Below are positions 28,863 through 37,226 of a stretch of 64,000 bases of DNA, piece after piece (position 1 is the stretch's first letter; each line of letters starts with the position of its first letter). Source of the stretch: DASTHG01 sp035491895 (lineage in GTDB: Bacteria; Gemmatimonadota; Gemmatimonadetes; Gemmatimonadales; GWC2-71-9). The position numbers and the translations under genes are program-made. Under the pieces are notes generated by a model, which was given only the letters and a program-made list of their open reading frames with translations, had not been told where the DNA came from and did no database searches. The stretch spans positions 1 to 64,000 of the forward strand of contig DATJJY010000156.1 of assembly GCA_035491895.1 (NCBI GenBank), given 5' to 3'.

Positions 28863-30023
28863 ATGGCGATCGAAGGCCCGCTTCGGGAGCTCGGCATCCA
28901 CGACGTCTTCCAGCTGCTCGATCTCAGCCGGAAGACGGGGGTCCTGCGGGTCACCTCCGAGCTGCGACACAACGCCGGCACGATCTACTTCGAGAACGGC
29001 GCGGTCATCTACGCCGAGATCCGGAGCAATCCGCACCCGCTCGGGGGGCTGCTGTTGCGCAGCGGCAAGATCAGCGAGGCCGATCTCGAGCGCTCCCGCG
29101 ACATGCAGGCGCGCCAGGGCGACTCGCGCCGACTGGGGGAGATCCTCGTCGCGATCGGCGCCGTCACGCCGCGCGAGCTGCAACGCCAGGTACGGTTCCA
29201 GGTCGAGGAAGTCGTGTTCGAGGTGATGGGGTGGCGCGAAGGGTACTTCTCCTTCACCGAAGGGCCGCTCACCGACGTCACGACCGAAGCGATGGTCAGT
29301 ATCTCGACCGAGGCGCTGCTGATGGAAGGCGCGCGCCGCATCGACGAGTGGGCGCGCATCGAAAAGCGCATCCCCCACCTCGGCGTCGTGCCGACGTACG
29401 CGCCGGCCGCCGAAGGCGGAGACCTCGACCTGTTGCCGCCCGAGTGGGAGGTGCTCGCGCTGATCGACGGCGAGCGCGATCTGCGCGCCATCGCCGCGAC
29501 GCTGGGCCGCTCGGATTTCGACATCGCCAAGACGTTGTTCGGTCTCGAGAGCGCCGGCCTCATTGTGCTGCTCGACCCGGGGACCGCGCCGCGCGGCCGC
29601 AGCAGTGCGCCCGATGCCGCGGCGCTCGTGGCGGAAGCCGAGGAAGCGTTCGTGCGCCAGGATCTCGAGCGGGCCCGCGCCGCCGCGGAGCGGGCGGCGG
29701 CCGTGCAACCGCATCATCCGTCGGTGCACCTCCTGCTGGGGCGTATCCAGTTCGCCGCCGGGCGGCCGGCCGAAGCGGTGGAAGAACTGCGCCGGGCCTT
29801 GCGGCTCGACCCGCTCGTCGTGACCGCCTACCGCCTGCTCGGCTATGCCCTGGTGCAGGTGGGGCGCTTCAGCGAAGCCATGGAGCAGTGGGAGCAATGG
29901 GAGCGGCTCGCGCCCAACGACGAACGGGAGCTGGCGTTCCTCGACGAAGTGCGGACCGCGAAGAGCGCCGCGCAGGTGTTCGCGGGCTCGCGGGTCGGCG
30001 GCGCCGGAGGCGCGCGTGTCTGA
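28863..30023 (+). CDS. DUF4388 (PATAN-like) domain protein with C-terminal TPR
   Basis: A 386-residue protein. Residues 1-110 match the DUF4388/PATAN type (GPLRELGIHDVFQLLDLSRKTGVLRV, IYFENGAVIYAE). An MshEN/GspE-N-like segment (LLRSGKISEADLE, LGEILVAIGAVT) and an EGYFSFTEG strand follow. Residues about 195-240 resemble a winged-helix-like unit (LIDGERDLRAIAATLG). The last 120 residues are TPR. PATAN domains in cyanobacterial regulators bind pilus ATPases or regulators of type IV pili and phototaxis. It is paralogous to the gene at 34276, which has the same order of parts. Confidence 0.85.
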   Translation: MAIEGPLRELGIHDVFQLLDLSRKTGVLRVTSELRHNAGTIYFENGAVIYAEIRSNPHPLGGLLLRSGKISEADLERSRDMQARQGDSRRLGEILVAIGAVTPRELQRQVRFQVEEVVFEVMGWREGYFSFTEGPLTDVTTEAMVSISTEALLMEGARRIDEWARIEKRIPHLGVVPTYAPAAEGGDLDLLPPEWEVLALIDGERDLRAIAATLGRSDFDIAKTLFGLESAGLIVLLDPGTAPRGRSSAPDAAALVAEAEEAFVRQDLERARAAAERAAAVQPHHPSVHLLLGRIQFAAGRPAEAVEELRRALRLDPLVVTAYRLLGYALVQVGRFSEAMEQWEQWERLAPNDERELAFLDEVRTAKSAAQVFAGSRVGGAGGARV

Positions 30024-30897
30024 CGACGTCAAGGCGCTGTCCGCCGAGCTCGCGGGCGATCCGCAGAGCCTCGTGTTCCTGCGGCTCGGGGAGCTGCTGC
30101 GGCAGAAGCGGCAGTTCGACGCGGCGTCGCGCGTGGCGATCCACGGGCTGGAGCGCCATCCGCATCTCGCCGATGCGCACGATCTGCTCGCGCGGATTCT
30201 CGCCGACGCCCACGACTACGAGCGTGCATTCGACGAGTGGGACATGACGTTACGCATCGCCCCGCAGCACATCGGGGCGCTGAAGGGTCTCGCCTTCCTC
30301 TACTTCAAGATCGGCGACCTGACGCAGGCGGAATCGCATCTCCAGGCCGCCCAGGACATCGCTCCCGACGATCCGACCATCGAGCAGGCGTTCGCGGTGA
30401 TCCGCGGCGAAGCCGGGACGACGCTCGCGTCGGCACCGTCGCCGCCCGCACCACGCCCGGTGCCGCCAGCGCTCGCGCTGGAGCCCGAAACGCCGCCCGC
30501 GCGGGAGCGTCCGTCGGGGGCGGTGACCCCGCTGCCCGATGAGCGGATCTTTGCGGGCTTCGAGGGAGCGCAGGAGGGCCTGCTGCTGCTCGACCTTGCC
30601 GGCCTGGTGCTGGGCGGCGCGCTCAAGATGCCGGACGGCACGGACGTCACCGACACCGTCGCGGCCTATCTCGCCGGGGTGTCGCAGGAGGCGGCGCGCG
30701 CCGCGCGGTTGCTCGACCTGGGCGTGTGGCGCGGGTTGTCCGCCGAGGGGCAGGGTGGGCACGTCTACCTCGCGCAGCCGACGCCGGAATCGCTGCTGCT
30801 GTTGATGCGCGACCGGTCGTTGCCGCTGGGCCGGCTCGGCCTCCTGGCGCAGCGCGCCGCCCAGGTGGCCCGGCAATGGCTGGAGCGACAGCGGTGA
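30016..30897 (+). CDS. TPR protein fused to a C-terminal roadblock/LC7-like domain
   Basis: A 293-residue protein with a GTG start overlapping the previous gene by 8 bp. Residues 1-130 are TPR repeats (LRLGELLRQKRQFDAASRVAI). A Pro/Ala linker (about 135-170) leads to a roadblock-like domain (about 175-290: FAGFEGAQEGLLLLDLAGLVLGG). Roadblock proteins are the GAP partners of small GTPases such as MglA. The order with the two single-domain roadblock genes and mglA just downstream suggests a third, scaffolded roadblock subunit. The roadblock call is from pattern and context and is not certain. Confidence 0.7.
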   Translation: MSDDVKALSAELAGDPQSLVFLRLGELLRQKRQFDAASRVAIHGLERHPHLADAHDLLARILADAHDYERAFDEWDMTLRIAPQHIGALKGLAFLYFKIGDLTQAESHLQAAQDIAPDDPTIEQAFAVIRGEAGTTLASAPSPPAPRPVPPALALEPETPPARERPSGAVTPLPDERIFAGFEGAQEGLLLLDLAGLVLGGALKMPDGTDVTDTVAAYLAGVSQEAARAARLLDLGVWRGLSAEGQGGHVYLAQPTPESLLLLMRDRSLPLGRLGLLAQRAAQVARQWLERQR

Positions 30898-31253
30898 GCA
30901 CGCCCTTCTCGCCGCTGGGACGAGCCCTCGACCTCATCACCCGCGTGCGCGGTGTACGCGGCGCGATGGTCGTATCGCGTGCCGACGGGCTCGTGGTCGC
31001 CGAGCAGCTGATGGAAGGCATCAAAGGCGGCGCCGTCGCCGCACTCGCGTCAAGTCTCGCGGGCCGGTTGCAGCGCGCCATGGTGTCGGCGGGACTCGGC
31101 CCCAGCCAGTTCTGGCATCTGCAATGCGATCACGGTGCGCTGCTGGTGGTGCCCGCGGGCGAGGGGTTGCTGCTGGTCGCGGTGACCGAGGCCGACGTGA
31201 ACGTCGGATTGGTGCGGCTCGAGCTGTTGCGCGCGGCGGAGACAGGGGCATGA
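30894..31253 (+). CDS. Roadblock/LC7 domain protein, MglB-like (first)
   Basis: A 119-residue single-domain protein starting with a GTG that overlaps the previous gene by 4 bp. The pattern RVRGVRGAMVVSRADGLVVAEQL, then a helix and a GALLVVPAGEGLLLVAVTE strand pair is typical for MglB/LC7. MglB is the GTPase-activating protein of MglA in myxobacteria and Thermus. The neighbouring gene codes for a second roadblock protein, so the active GAP could be a heterodimer. Confidence 0.85.
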   Translation: MSTPFSPLGRALDLITRVRGVRGAMVVSRADGLVVAEQLMEGIKGGAVAALASSLAGRLQRAMVSAGLGPSQFWHLQCDHGALLVVPAGEGLLLVAVTEADVNVGLVRLELLRAAETGA

Positions 31254-31723
31254 CCGTTGTGCGGGCGGTGGAGACCTGGACGCTCGAGCCGCTGACCCAG
31301 TACGTCACCGAAGCGGGGGCGCGTCTCGTACTCTTGATGACGCCGGCGGGGCAGGTGCTGGCGCAGTCCGGCTTCTCGCGCGCGGTCGATGTGATGGCGG
31401 CCTCCGCGCTGGGGGCGGCGATCGTGGCGTCGACCAACGAGCTGGCGCGCCAGATGGGGCAGCCGCCCTTCGCCGGGCTGACGCATCAGGGGCGGCGCCA
31501 TGGGATTTTTCTGAGCGCGTTCGACACCGACCGCGGCACGCTCGTCGTGCTCGTCGTCTACGAGCTCGACGCTTCGAGTCTCGGCCTGGTGCAGTTATTC
31601 TTGGAGCAACTCGTGGCCGATTTGCGCGCCGCGAGTCCGAAGGCGGGCGTTCCCAAGCAGGTGCTGGCGGCCGACTTCGAGCGCGAGCTCAACGACAGCC
31701 TCAACTCGCTGTTTGGGAGATAG
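31250..31723 (+). CDS. Roadblock/LC7 domain protein, MglB-like (second)
   Basis: A 157-residue protein from ATG 31250, overlapping the preceding roadblock gene by 4 bp. It has the fold pattern LVLLMTPAGQVLAQSGFSRAV, an AIVASTNELARQM helix and strands HGIFLSAFDTDRGTLVVLVVY. A C-terminal helical extension (about 115-157, ending FERELNDSLNSLFGR) resembles the C-terminal tail by which MglB contacts MglA. It ends 6 bp before mglA. Confidence 0.82.
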   Translation: MTVVRAVETWTLEPLTQYVTEAGARLVLLMTPAGQVLAQSGFSRAVDVMAASALGAAIVASTNELARQMGQPPFAGLTHQGRRHGIFLSAFDTDRGTLVVLVVYELDASSLGLVQLFLEQLVADLRAASPKAGVPKQVLAADFERELNDSLNSLFGR

Positions 31724-31729
31724 GGCACC

Positions 31730-32329
31730 TTGTCCCTCGTCAACTTCACGACTCGCGAAATTACCTGCAAGATCGTGTACTACGGCCCGGGCCGCTCGGG
31801 CAAGACGACGAATCTCCATTACATCTACGGCCGGGTGCCCGAGTCGCGCCGCGGCCGCATGGTGTCGCTCGCGACGCAGACCGACCGTACGCTGTTCTTC
31901 GACTTCCTGCCGATCGATCTGGGACAGATCTCGGGCTTCACCACGCGCTTCCAGCTCTACACGGTGCCCGGCCAGGTCTACTACAACGCCACGCGGCGCC
32001 TCGTGTTGCAGGGCGCCGACGGCGTCGTGTTCGTCGCCGACAGCCAGGCGCGTCAGCTCGACGAGAACCTCGAGAGCCTGCAGAACCTCCAGGCCAATCT
32101 CCTCGACCACTCGATCGACATCCGGACGATGCCGCTGGCGTTGCAGTACAACAAGCAGGACCTGCCGCGCGAGCTGATCCTCCAGCCCGTCGAGCTCGAC
32201 GACGCGCTCAACTTCCGCGGCGTGCCCAGCTTCCCCGCGGATGCGCTGCACGGGAACGGCGTGTTCGAGACGCTCAAGTCGATCACCGAGCTCGTACTGC
32301 GCCGCCTGGCGCAGGGAGCGCCGGTGTGA
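31730..32329 (+). CDS. mglA: MglA small Ras-like GTPase
   Basis: A 199-residue protein starting at TTG 31730, because the family begins MSxxNxxxREINCKIVYYGPG. The P-loop is GPGRSGKTTN (19-28, Lys25). The TETDRTLFFDFLP-like switch reads TQTDRTLFFDFLP, G3 is TVPGQVYYNATR and G4 is NKQDLP. In M. xanthus MglA-GTP marks the leading pole and drives type IV pili and gliding motors, and its direction is reversed by the Frz chemosensory system. Encoding it between roadblock genes and che genes suggests the same link here. The stop overlaps the next gene by 4 bp. Confidence 0.96.
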   Translation: MSLVNFTTREITCKIVYYGPGRSGKTTNLHYIYGRVPESRRGRMVSLATQTDRTLFFDFLPIDLGQISGFTTRFQLYTVPGQVYYNATRRLVLQGADGVVFVADSQARQLDENLESLQNLQANLLDHSIDIRTMPLALQYNKQDLPRELILQPVELDDALNFRGVPSFPADALHGNGVFETLKSITELVLRRLAQGAPV

Positions 32330-34275
32330 CGACCGCGCTGAACCCGAAATTCACCTTCGACACGTTCGTCGTCGGGGCGGCGAATCGGCTGGCCGTCACC
32401 GCCGCGCGCACCGTGGCCGAAAGCCCCGGCTCGGCGTACAACCCGCTCTTCATCTACAGCGGCTCCGGTCTCGGGAAGACGCACCTCCTCATGGCGATCG
32501 GAGCGGCCGCCAAGCGGCTCGCGCCCGACCTGAACGTCGAGTACCTGACGCTCGATGAGTACGTCGAGGCGTTCCACGCGGCGATCGGGGCGGGGCAGGG
32601 CGACGCATTCCGCCGCCGCTTCCAGACCGTGGACGTACTGCTGATCGACGATGTGCAGTTTCTCACCAACCGCCTCGAGATGCAGGCGGAGCTGCTGCGC
32701 CTGTCGGAGGCGCTGCAGGCCGCGGGCCGCCAGATCGTGCTCACCAGCGACCGCACGCCGGTCGACATCGAAAATCTCGACGAGCGGCTGATCTCGCGGT
32801 TCTCCGGTGGACTGGTCGTGGATATCGGCGCCCCCGACTACGAGACACGGGTGGCGATCCTGCGCCGCAAAACGGAGGAGCGGGGGGCGGAGTTCCAGCC
32901 CGGCGTGCTCGAGACGGTGGCCGCCGCCAGCTTCGCCAACGTGCGCGAGCTGATGGGTGTCCTCAACCGGCTCGTCGCCTACCAGGCCGTCAACGAGACG
33001 CCGCTCAACGCCGAGGGGGCGAAGCAGCTGCTGGGGATCGAGTCCCGCTCGGCCGCTGCGGCCACCGCCTCAGGTGAGCGGGTGCCGACCCCCGACGAGT
33101 TCGCCGCTTTCCTCACCGACGTCACCGTCACCGTCGGCAAGGCGGTGGAGGCGTGGCGCGCCCGTATCGCCGAGGCGATTCTGCGCTGGGAAGGCGAGGG
33201 GTACCGGACCCGGCGGCTCGAGGCGCTGCTCGAGCAGGAAACGCCGCTCGCGCCCGACGAGGAGATCGCGGCGTTCGCGCGCGACGTGGAGCGGCTGCGG
33301 GTGCTCGAAGCCGAAGTCTCGCAGTTCGACCCGCAGGCCGCGGGGCAGAGCGTGTTCCGCGACCCCGAGCGGTTGGTCGAGGCGGAGGAGGCGGCCTCGC
33401 GCGTACGCGCCGGCGCCGCACCGCCGCCGGCGCCGTCGGCCGCGCTGCCGTTCTCCCACTTCGCCGTCGGGTCGTCGAACCAGCTGGCCGCCAACGTGGC
33501 CCGCGAAGTGATCGAGGAGCCGGGGCGGCGCTACAACCCGCTCGTCTTCATCGGCAAGAGCGGAGTCGGGAAATCGCACCTGCTGAACGCATTGGGACTC
33601 GAGCTGGCGCGCCAGCCGGGAGCGGTCGTGGCCTGCCTCTCGACCCAGGCGTTCATCGACGAGCTGATCACGGCGCTCGACGGCAACCGCATGGAGTGGT
33701 GGCGCGCGCGCTACCGCCGCGCCACGGCCCTGCTGCTCGACGACATTCATCTGATCGGCGGCAAGGATCGCACGCAGGAAGAGCTGTTCAACCTCTTCAA
33801 TCTCTTCCAGGACCTCGAGCGCCAGCTGGTCTTCACGGCGCCGGCGCATCCCAAGACGCTGCAGGGGATCGAGCAGCGCATCTCCTCACGGCTGGAAGGC
33901 GGGCTCGTCGTGGAGATCGCCGAGCCGGACCGCGAAGTGCGGCGCGTCGTGGTGCAGCGGGCCCTGGGCGCTCAGGAGGTCCCCGACGATCCGGCGTTGA
34001 TCGACTACCTCGCCGACCGCCCGGCGGACTCGGTACGCAGCCTGATCGGCCTGCTGCAGCGCGTCGTCGGCGCCGCCGCCGCCCAGGACGTCCCAGTGAG
34101 CGCGGGGCTGGCGCGTGAAGTGCTCGAGGGCGGCACGGCCGCCGAGCGGCGGCGCACGGTCGGATTCCGGACCTCGGGGATCGTGGTGTCGAGCGCCGGC
34201 GGCGTGCGCAGCCGCGAGAAGATCGTGTGGGACTGGGGCGCTCCGGCGGACCGCCTCATCGAGGAGCTGCGCTAG
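32326..34275 (+). CDS. Tandem DnaA-like AAA+ ATPase lacking the DnaA DNA-binding domain
   Basis: A 649-residue protein with two DnaA domain-III-like AAA+ modules. Module 1 (about 8-240): FTFDTFVVGAANRLA, Walker A GSGLGKTH at 46-53, Walker B LIDD at 106-109, the box VII/Arg-finger region RLISRFSGG and a sensor II block NVRELMGVLNRL. Module 2 (about 375-610): FSHFAVGSSNQLA, Walker A GKSGVGKSH at 410-418, Walker B LLLDD at 469-473, RISSRLEGG and SVRSLIGLLQRV. A charged helical linker (about 250-365) joins them. Domain I and the helix-turn-helix domain IV of DnaA are absent; the C-terminus is a short unique tail. GTG start, 4-bp overlap with mglA; the stop abuts the next gene. A Hda/DnaA relative used in signalling or pole assembly is my inference; no function can be assigned. 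Confidence 0.9.
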   Translation: MTTALNPKFTFDTFVVGAANRLAVTAARTVAESPGSAYNPLFIYSGSGLGKTHLLMAIGAAAKRLAPDLNVEYLTLDEYVEAFHAAIGAGQGDAFRRRFQTVDVLLIDDVQFLTNRLEMQAELLRLSEALQAAGRQIVLTSDRTPVDIENLDERLISRFSGGLVVDIGAPDYETRVAILRRKTEERGAEFQPGVLETVAAASFANVRELMGVLNRLVAYQAVNETPLNAEGAKQLLGIESRSAAAATASGERVPTPDEFAAFLTDVTVTVGKAVEAWRARIAEAILRWEGEGYRTRRLEALLEQETPLAPDEEIAAFARDVERLRVLEAEVSQFDPQAAGQSVFRDPERLVEAEEAASRVRAGAAPPPAPSAALPFSHFAVGSSNQLAANVAREVIEEPGRRYNPLVFIGKSGVGKSHLLNALGLELARQPGAVVACLSTQAFIDELITALDGNRMEWWRARYRRATALLLDDIHLIGGKDRTQEELFNLFNLFQDLERQLVFTAPAHPKTLQGIEQRISSRLEGGLVVEIAEPDREVRRVVVQRALGAQEVPDDPALIDYLADRPADSVRSLIGLLQRVVGAAAAQDVPVSAGLAREVLEGGTAAERRRTVGFRTSGIVVSSAGGVRSREKIVWDWGAPADRLIEELR

Positions 34276-35895
34276 ATGGCGATCAAGGGCTCGCTGCGGG
34301 AGGCCTCGCTCCCGGACGTCTTGCAGCTGCTCGCCCTGGGGCAGAAGACCGGGTGCCTCTCGATCGCCGACCGGTCGAACTTCGGCTACATCTTTTTCGA
34401 CCGCGGACGCATCTGCTACGCCTCGATCGTCAACCGCCGCGACCGCCTCGGCGACATCCTCGTCAAGCACGAGAAGATTACACAGGATCAGCTCGACACC
34501 GCCGTCGCGCGCCAGACGCGCGAGCGCGACAAAAAGCTCGGTGAGATCCTGGTCGAGCAGGGCGCGATCTCGCAGCCCGAGCTGGAGCGCTACATCCGGG
34601 TACAGATCGAGGAAGCGGTCTACTTCCTGTTCACCTGGACGCAGGGGACGTTCAACTTCGAGGCCGACGTCCGGCCCGAGCGGCAGGACTTCCTCGTCTC
34701 GATCAACCCGGAATCGTTGCTGCTCGAGGGCGCCCGCCGGGTGGACGAGTGGGGCCTCATCGAGAAGAAAGTCCCGTCGTTCGACATCATCTTCATCGTC
34801 GATCACGAGCGACTCGACATCAGCGAGGCCACGCTCACCGAGACGCAGCAGCGCATCCTGCCGCTGCTCGACGGGTCGCGCGACGTCAATCAGGTCGTCG
34901 AAGACTCGGGGATGGGCGAGTTCGAGGTCGGCAAGTCGATCTACGGGCTGATCACCGCCGGATTCCTGCATCGCGCCGGCCGCACGACGTCGGCGGAAAC
35001 GGGCGCGGCCACCGATGCCCGGGTCGAAGAGCACCGCAACCTCGGCGTGGCGTTCTACAAGACAGGAATGCTGGACGAGGCGGCGCGGGAGTTCCGCCGC
35101 GTCGCCGAGCTGCGCACCGGGGACGCCTACGCCCTCTTTTTCCTCGGTCTCGTCGCCCTGAAGCAGGCCCGTTGGCGCGAGGCGATGGAATCGCTGCGCA
35201 GCGCGGCGGAGAAGGGCGGCAATCGTCCCGCCGTGCTGCACAACCTCGGGTTCGCCTACGAGCAGCTGGGCCGCCTCGACGAAGCCGAGGCGTCGTGCGC
35301 CGAAGCCGCTTCGCGCGCCCGCAACGACCCCCGCATCTACCTCGGGTGGGGAATCGTGGCCCTGAAGCGCGGCGATCACGCCGGGGCGAGCGGCCGGCTC
35401 GACCGCGCCAAGGAGCTGTACGGCACGCATCAGCCGCCGGCGATCTGGTACTGGGCACGGGCGCTCGCCGCCGGGCTCGGCTCGGATTTCGAGACCGCCG
35501 AGCAGATCGGGGGCATGGGGATCGCCGCGTATCCCGCGAATGCCGTGCTGCGCAACAATCTCGCCGTGCTGCGCGAGCTGTCCGGGGACCTGCGCGGCGC
35601 CGAGGAGCTGGTGCGCATGGCGATCCGCGACGAGCCCTCGCAACCGCAGCTGTCCAAGAACCTCGGCGACCTGGCCTATCGCGCCTCGCGTTACGACGAG
35701 GCGTGGGCGGCGTATCGCCGCGCCATCGAGCTCGCTCCCGATCTCGGCGACGACGTCTACTTCAAGCTCGGCAACATCGCCTACAAGCGGAACGATCGCG
35801 ATCTGGCGGCGCAGCTGTGGCGTCGCGCGCTCGAGCTGAACCCGCACCACGAGCTCGCGAAAACCAACCTGGAGACTCTGAGCACCCTGCAGTGA
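34276..35895 (+). CDS. DUF4388 (PATAN-like) domain protein with long TPR array
   Basis: A 539-residue paralogue of the gene at 28863. It starts MAIKGSLREASLPDVLQLLA, with YIFFDRGRICYASIVNRR and the LGEILVEQGAISQPELE and GTFNFEADV segments of the same family. A winged-helix-like unit (about 195-230, LLDGSRDVNQVVE) follows and then about eight TPR units (about 250-535). No membrane segment is seen. It starts at the base after the stop of the DnaA-like gene and ends 4 bp inside cheR, so it is translated with them. Role as adaptor between signalling proteins and pilus machinery is inferred from PATAN proteins of other bacteria. Confidence 0.85.
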   Translation: MAIKGSLREASLPDVLQLLALGQKTGCLSIADRSNFGYIFFDRGRICYASIVNRRDRLGDILVKHEKITQDQLDTAVARQTRERDKKLGEILVEQGAISQPELERYIRVQIEEAVYFLFTWTQGTFNFEADVRPERQDFLVSINPESLLLEGARRVDEWGLIEKKVPSFDIIFIVDHERLDISEATLTETQQRILPLLDGSRDVNQVVEDSGMGEFEVGKSIYGLITAGFLHRAGRTTSAETGAATDARVEEHRNLGVAFYKTGMLDEAAREFRRVAELRTGDAYALFFLGLVALKQARWREAMESLRSAAEKGGNRPAVLHNLGFAYEQLGRLDEAEASCAEAASRARNDPRIYLGWGIVALKRGDHAGASGRLDRAKELYGTHQPPAIWYWARALAAGLGSDFETAEQIGGMGIAAYPANAVLRNNLAVLRELSGDLRGAEELVRMAIRDEPSQPQLSKNLGDLAYRASRYDEAWAAYRRAIELAPDLGDDVYFKLGNIAYKRNDRDLAAQLWRRALELNPHHELAKTNLETLSTLQ

Positions 35896-36719
35896 CCGAT
35901 TCGCCGGAGGAGCGGGCCTTCCGGGCGTTGACCGAGAAGATCACGCAGGCGCGGGGCGTGTCTTGCGACGCCTACAAGGACCGCTGCCTGAAGCGGCGCA
36001 TCGCCGTGCGGATGCGGGCGCGCGGCGTCCACAGCTTTACGGACTACAGCCGCCTGCTGGACGCCGACGGGCACGAGTACGACCGCCTGCTCGACGCCCT
36101 TACCATCAACGTCACCAAGTTCTTCCGGAACGCCGAGACGTGGATCGCGCTCGCACCGTTCCTGGCGGAGCGCTGGCGGGCGCGGTCCGGCGCCGTCGCG
36201 GTGTGGTCGGCGGGGTGCGCGTCCGGGGAAGAGCCCTACACCATCGCGGCCGCCCTCGCCGAGACCGCACGGACCACCGGGACGAGCGAGTGGCTGCCGC
36301 GCGCGTCCGTCCTGGCCACCGACATCGATCGCGTCAGTCTCGAGCGGTCCACGGCGGCGCGCTATCCCGCCGGCGCGTTCAGCGAGACGCCGGCGGAGGT
36401 GCTGCGCCGCTGGATCGAGCCGCCCGCCGCGGACGGCACGCGCGCGCCCGTGGATGCGGTGCGGTCGCTGGTGAAGATCCAGCGCCATGATCTGACCACC
36501 GCCCGGTCCCCCGGCGGGCCGTTCGATCTCGTCGTCTGCCGCAACGTCGTGATCTACTTCGACCGCGAGACGCAGGAACGCCTGTTCCAGCTGTTCGCCA
36601 CGACACTGCGTCCCGAAGGCCTGTTGCTGCTCGGCAAGGTGGAAACGCTGCTCGGGCCGGCGCGTGAGATGCTGCGCATGGAAAACCCCCGCGAGCGAAT
36701 TTATCGGAGGCCGGCGTGA
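35892..36719 (+). CDS. cheR: CheR chemoreceptor methyltransferase
   Basis: A 275-residue SAM-dependent methyltransferase starting at GTG 35892 with 4-bp overlap. The N-terminal helical domain (RCLKRRIAVRMRARG, NVTKFFRN) and SAM motif WSAGCASGEEPYTIA are present, with TDID, CRNVVIYF and LLLLGKVETL in their usual places. It methylates Glu residues on chemoreceptors. No receptor gene is in the window, so its substrate is encoded elsewhere. Confidence 0.96.
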   Translation: MTDSPEERAFRALTEKITQARGVSCDAYKDRCLKRRIAVRMRARGVHSFTDYSRLLDADGHEYDRLLDALTINVTKFFRNAETWIALAPFLAERWRARSGAVAVWSAGCASGEEPYTIAAALAETARTTGTSEWLPRASVLATDIDRVSLERSTAARYPAGAFSETPAEVLRRWIEPPAADGTRAPVDAVRSLVKIQRHDLTTARSPGGPFDLVVCRNVVIYFDRETQERLFQLFATTLRPEGLLLLGKVETLLGPAREMLRMENPRERIYRRPA

Positions 36720-37213
36720 CCGCGGCCACCGCGTCGACCGAGCGGTATGTACGCGTCGCCGAATGGGCGTTGGAGCGGCAGGCGGTCATCGTCACGCTGG
36801 GCCTCGGGTCGTGCGTCGCCATCATGCTGCACGATCCCGAGGCGTGCATCGGAGCGATGGCGCACGTGCTGTTGCCGTCGCACAGCCTCGCTCGCGATCA
36901 GAGCAATCCCGCCAAATTCCCCGAAACGGCGGTACCGTTTCTCGTGCAGCGCATGCTGGCGGCCGGGGCGAACCGGCACCGGCTGGTCGCGAAGCTCGCC
37001 GGCGGGGCCAGTATGTTCGCGCAGCTGATGACGCCGGGAACGGTGCAGATGGGCGAGCGCAACATCGCCGCCTCGCGCGCCGCGCTGCGCGAAGCGGCCA
37101 TTCCGATCATCGGCGAGGCGGTGGGCGGCGAGCGCGGGCGCTCGGTGCGCTTCTGGCCGCAGAACGGGCGCGTCGAGACGCGCACGGTGGGAGGCGAAGA
37201 CGTCCTCATCTGA
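36716..37213 (+). CDS. cheD: CheD receptor deamidase
   Basis: A 165-residue protein with catalytic Cys33 (GLGSCVAI) and His50 (GAMAHVLLP), the signature of CheD, which deamidates receptor Gln and stimulates CheC. A GGASMF loop and GERNI follow as expected. GTG start with a 4-bp overlap of cheR. CheC plus CheD in one cluster indicates the Bacillus/Thermotoga-type adaptation branch in addition to CheB/CheR. Confidence 0.95.
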   Translation: MTAATASTERYVRVAEWALERQAVIVTLGLGSCVAIMLHDPEACIGAMAHVLLPSHSLARDQSNPAKFPETAVPFLVQRMLAAGANRHRLVAKLAGGASMFAQLMTPGTVQMGERNIAASRAALREAAIPIIGEAVGGERGRSVRFWPQNGRVETRTVGGEDVLI

Positions 37214-37226
37214 GCGGCGGCCCACG

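Noticed and set aside
25986..30032. A 1348-codon open frame on the minus strand
   Set aside because: It lies opposite the TPR and DUF4388 genes. High GC leaves the opposite strand open; its product is low-complexity Arg/Gly/Val-rich, with no domain pattern, while the plus-strand products are clear families.
32326..34275. Replication initiator dnaA with nearby origin
   Set aside because: There is no DNA-binding domain IV, the AAA+ module is doubled, and I saw no TTATCCACA-type DnaA boxes or AT-rich unwinding region; dnaN, gyrB and recF are not adjacent.
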